From the NCBI RefSeq assembly GCF_023072615.1, contig NZ_JAKNRW010000007.1, positions 124,001 through 188,000 on the forward strand: 64,000 bases of DNA. The letters run 5' to 3'. Each line of letters starts with the position of its first letter. Position 1 is the stretch's first letter. The notes beneath the pieces are model-generated. The model had not been told where the DNA came from and did not search any database. It saw nothing but the letters and a program-made list of their open reading frames with translations. The stretch is from Pseudomonas violetae (lineage in GTDB: Bacteria > Pseudomonadota > Gammaproteobacteria > Pseudomonadales > Pseudomonadaceae). The position numbers and the translations under genes were made by a program. This document shows, one piece after another, positions 62,160-64,000 of this stretch.

Positions 62160-62753
62160 ATGTTGCTGATGATCGATAACTACGACTCCTTTACTTACAA
62201 CGTTGTGCAGTACCTTGGTGAGCTCGGCTCCCAAGTTAAAGTCGTGCGCAACGATGAACTCACCATTGCCGAAATCGAAGCCCTCAACCCTGAGCGTATC
62301 GTGGTGTCCCCCGGTCCTTGTACGCCGACTGAAGCCGGCATTTCCATCGAGGCCATCAAGCATTTCGCCGGCAAGCTGCCGATCCTGGGCGTCTGCCTAG
62401 GTCATCAATCCATCGGCCAGGCCTTTGGTGGTGACGTGGTTCGCGCGCGTCAGGTCATGCACGGTAAGACTAGCCCGGTATTCCACGAGGACAAGGGCGT
62501 ATTTGCAGGCTTGAATCGACCGCTGACGGTCACTCGTTATCACTCGCTGATCGTCAAGCGCGACACTCTGCCAGATTGCCTCGAACTGACGGCCTGGACT
62601 CAGTTGGAAGACGGCTCGGTGGACGAAATCATGGGCTTGCGCCACAAGACACTGAACATCGAGGGGGTGCAGTTTCACCCCGAGTCGATCCTCACCGAGC
62701 AGGGCCACGAACTGTTCGCCAACTTCCTCAAACAAACCGGCGGCACGCGCTAA
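62160..62753 (+). CDS. trpG: anthranilate synthase component II (glutamine amidotransferase)
   Basis: TrpG supplies ammonia from glutamine to TrpE. The 197-residue class I amidotransferase begins [20 protein letters not shown]. Its nucleophilic Cys is in [18 protein letters not shown] (about 80), and the His/Glu pair in [11 protein letters not shown] (about 170). It lies at the head of trpGDC, ten bases before trpD. It may also serve aminodeoxychorismate synthesis, as in several bacteria where a single amidotransferase does both. Confidence 0.97.
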   Translation: MLLMIDNYDSFTYNVVQYLGELGSQVKVVRNDELTIAEIEALNPERIVVSPGPCTPTEAGISIEAIKHFAGKLPILGVCLGHQSIGQAFGGDVVRARQVMHGKTSPVFHEDKGVFAGLNRPLTVTRYHSLIVKRDTLPDCLELTAWTQLEDGSVDEIMGLRHKTLNIEGVQFHPESILTEQGHELFANFLKQTGGTR

Positions 62754-62762
62754 GGACTTTTC

Positions 62763-63812
62763 ATGGATATCAAGACAGCCCTGAGCCGTATCGTCGGCCA
62801 ACTCGACCTGAGTACGGACGAGATGCGCGATGTGATGCGCGAAATCATGACCGGACAATGCACGGATGCGCAGATCGGTGCATTCATGATGGCCATGCGC
62901 ATGAAGAGCGAGAGCATTGATGAGATCGTCGGCGCGGTGTCGGCCATGCGTGAGTTGGCGGACAAGGTAGACCTCAAGACCCTGGACGGTGTGGTCGATG
63001 TGGTGGGCACTGGCGGTGATGGTGCCAACATCTTTAACGTTTCGACCGCTTCCTCGTTTGTGGTCGCGGCCGCCGGCTGCACCGTCGCCAAGCACGGTAA
63101 CCGTGCGGTGTCGGGCAAAAGCGGCAGTGCGGACCTGCTGGAGGCCGCCGGTATCTACCTGAACCTGACACCGGTTCAGGTTGCACGCTGCATCGACAAC
63201 GTGGGCATTGGCTTCATGTTTGCCCAGACCCATCACAGTGCCATGAAGCACGCAGCCGGCCCACGCCGCGAGCTGGGCTTGCGCACGATGTTCAACATGC
63301 TCGGCCCGCTTACGAATCCGGCCGGAGTCAAACATCAGGTGGTTGGCGTGTTCAGCCAGGCGTTGTGCCGGCCATTGGCCGAAGTCTTACAGCGGCTTGG
63401 CAGCAAACACGTGCTAGTGGTGCATTCCAAGGATGGCCTGGACGAGTTCAGTCTCGCCGCGCCGACTTTCGTTGCGGAATTGAAGAACGACCAGATAAGC
63501 GAATATTGGGTTGAGCCGGAAGACCTAGGTATGAAGAGCCAGAGCCTTCACGGCCTGGCGGTCGAGAGCCCGGCGGCATCGCTGGAGCTGATTCGCGATG
63601 CCCTGGGCAAGCGCAAGACCGAGAACGGTCAGAAAGCGGCCGAGATGATTGTGCTCAACGCCGGTGCCGCGTTGTACGCCGCCGACCATGCAACCAGTTT
63701 GAAAGAGGGCGTTGCCCTGGCGCACGACGCGCTGCACACAGGTCTTGCTCGGGAAAAGCTTGAGGAACTGGGTGCATTTACCGCGGTATTCAGAGTGGAG
63801 AATGAGGGATGA
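62763..63812 (+). CDS. trpD: anthranilate phosphoribosyltransferase
   Basis: TrpD transfers phosphoribosyl to anthranilate. The 349-residue protein has the PRPP-binding [17 protein letters not shown] (about 79-95), [21 protein letters not shown] (about 107) and the anthranilate-site [22 protein letters not shown] (about 148), with [11 protein letters not shown]. The last codons overlap trpC by four bases (ATGA). Confidence 0.97.
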   Translation: MDIKTALSRIVGQLDLSTDEMRDVMREIMTGQCTDAQIGAFMMAMRMKSESIDEIVGAVSAMRELADKVDLKTLDGVVDVVGTGGDGANIFNVSTASSFVVAAAGCTVAKHGNRAVSGKSGSADLLEAAGIYLNLTPVQVARCIDNVGIGFMFAQTHHSAMKHAAGPRRELGLRTMFNMLGPLTNPAGVKHQVVGVFSQALCRPLAEVLQRLGSKHVLVVHSKDGLDEFSLAAPTFVAELKNDQISEYWVEPEDLGMKSQSLHGLAVESPAASLELIRDALGKRKTENGQKAAEMIVLNAGAALYAADHATSLKEGVALAHDALHTGLAREKLEELGAFTAVFRVENEG

Positions 63813-64000
63813 GTGTACCGACGGTTCTGGAAAACATTCTGGCGCGTAAAGTCCAGGAAGTCGCCGAGCGCAGTGCTCGTGTGAGTCTGGCCGAGCTGGA
63901 AAGCCTGGCCAAGGCGGCCGATGCACCCCGTGGTTTTGCCAACGCATTGATCACTCAGGCCAAGTCGAAGCAGCCTGCCGTCATCGCTGAAATCAAGAAA
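63809..64000 (+). CDS. trpC: indole-3-glycerol phosphate synthase (3' partial)
   Basis: The first 64 residues of TrpC are visible: [20 protein letters not shown] at the N-terminus and [11 protein letters not shown] at the edge, which carries the start of the conserved active-site IAEIK motif. The enzyme closes the indole ring. The start overlaps trpD, and the gene continues beyond the window. Confidence 0.95.
   Translation, partial: MSVPTVLENILARKVQEVAERSARVSLAELESLAKAADAPRGFANALITQAKSKQPAVIAEIKK

Overview
The window is a chromosomal segment of a Pseudomonas, most likely of the P. fluorescens/P. putida lineage. The gene order rmcA-rpoD-dnaG-rpsU / tsaD / plsY / folB-folK / cca / spoVR-yeaH-prkA / glpE-apaH-apaG-ksgA-pdxA-surA-lptD / amgK-murU / agt genes / rpe-gph-trpE ... 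trpGDC is the order I remember from P. aeruginosa PAO1 (about PA0575 to PA0651). The left part (acyl-CoA dehydrogenase, rsmY, LysR, class III aminotransferase, pqq, davA-davB, Lrp) follows P. putida. Assignments rest on motifs, protein lengths and recalled gene order; no database was searched.

Layout. 1-4.5 kb: 3' part of an acyl-CoA dehydrogenase gene, a GacA-controlled RsmY-type sRNA, a LysR regulator divergent from a class III aminotransferase, and a tiny YqaE/Pmp3 membrane protein. 4.6-12.3 kb (minus): the PQQ cofactor cluster pqqF-A-B-C-D-E plus an S9 peptidase. 12.3-15.5 kb (minus): lysine catabolism genes davB-davA and an Lrp/AsnC regulator. 15.5-18.1 kb: a small accessory patch with a decayed PQQ-dependent glucose dehydrogenase remnant, a stand-alone HExxH protein, a DUF3077 gene with a hairpin-rich leader, and a GT25 glycosyltransferase. 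18.2-26.7 kb: tRNA-CAU, rmcA and rpoD-dnaG-rpsU. 26.9-30.8 kb: tsaD, plsY, folB-folK, cca. 30.9-35.8 kb: spoVR-yeaH-prkA. 36-43.7 kb: glpE to lptD. 43.8-47.3 kb: cell-wall recycling (amgK-murU), a DnaJ/TerB protein and a DUF3530 protein. 47.3-55.3 kb: Agt-type two-component system and ABC transporter. 55.5 kb: iron-dependent alcohol dehydrogenase. 56.7 kb to the end: rpe-gph-trpE, the autotransporter esterase estP, and trpG-trpD-trpC (trpC runs off the window).

Most of the window is conserved housekeeping sequence. Points worth a second look: (i) two hairpins upstream of the DUF3077 gene with different stems but the same six-base loop; (ii) a one-base frameshift splitting the agtS sensor kinase next to an apparently intact response regulator and transporter; (iii) matched Trp-rich leader peptides before trpE and trpG, the first forming the C-terminal end of Gph; (iv) a 16-bp intrinsic terminator whose 3' arm is the ribosome-binding site of cca; (v) a glucose dehydrogenase remnant near the pqq genes; (vi) REP/REPIN elements inside operons. 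I found no clear new defence, mobile or biosynthetic system, no CRISPR array, no prophage and no insertion sequence.
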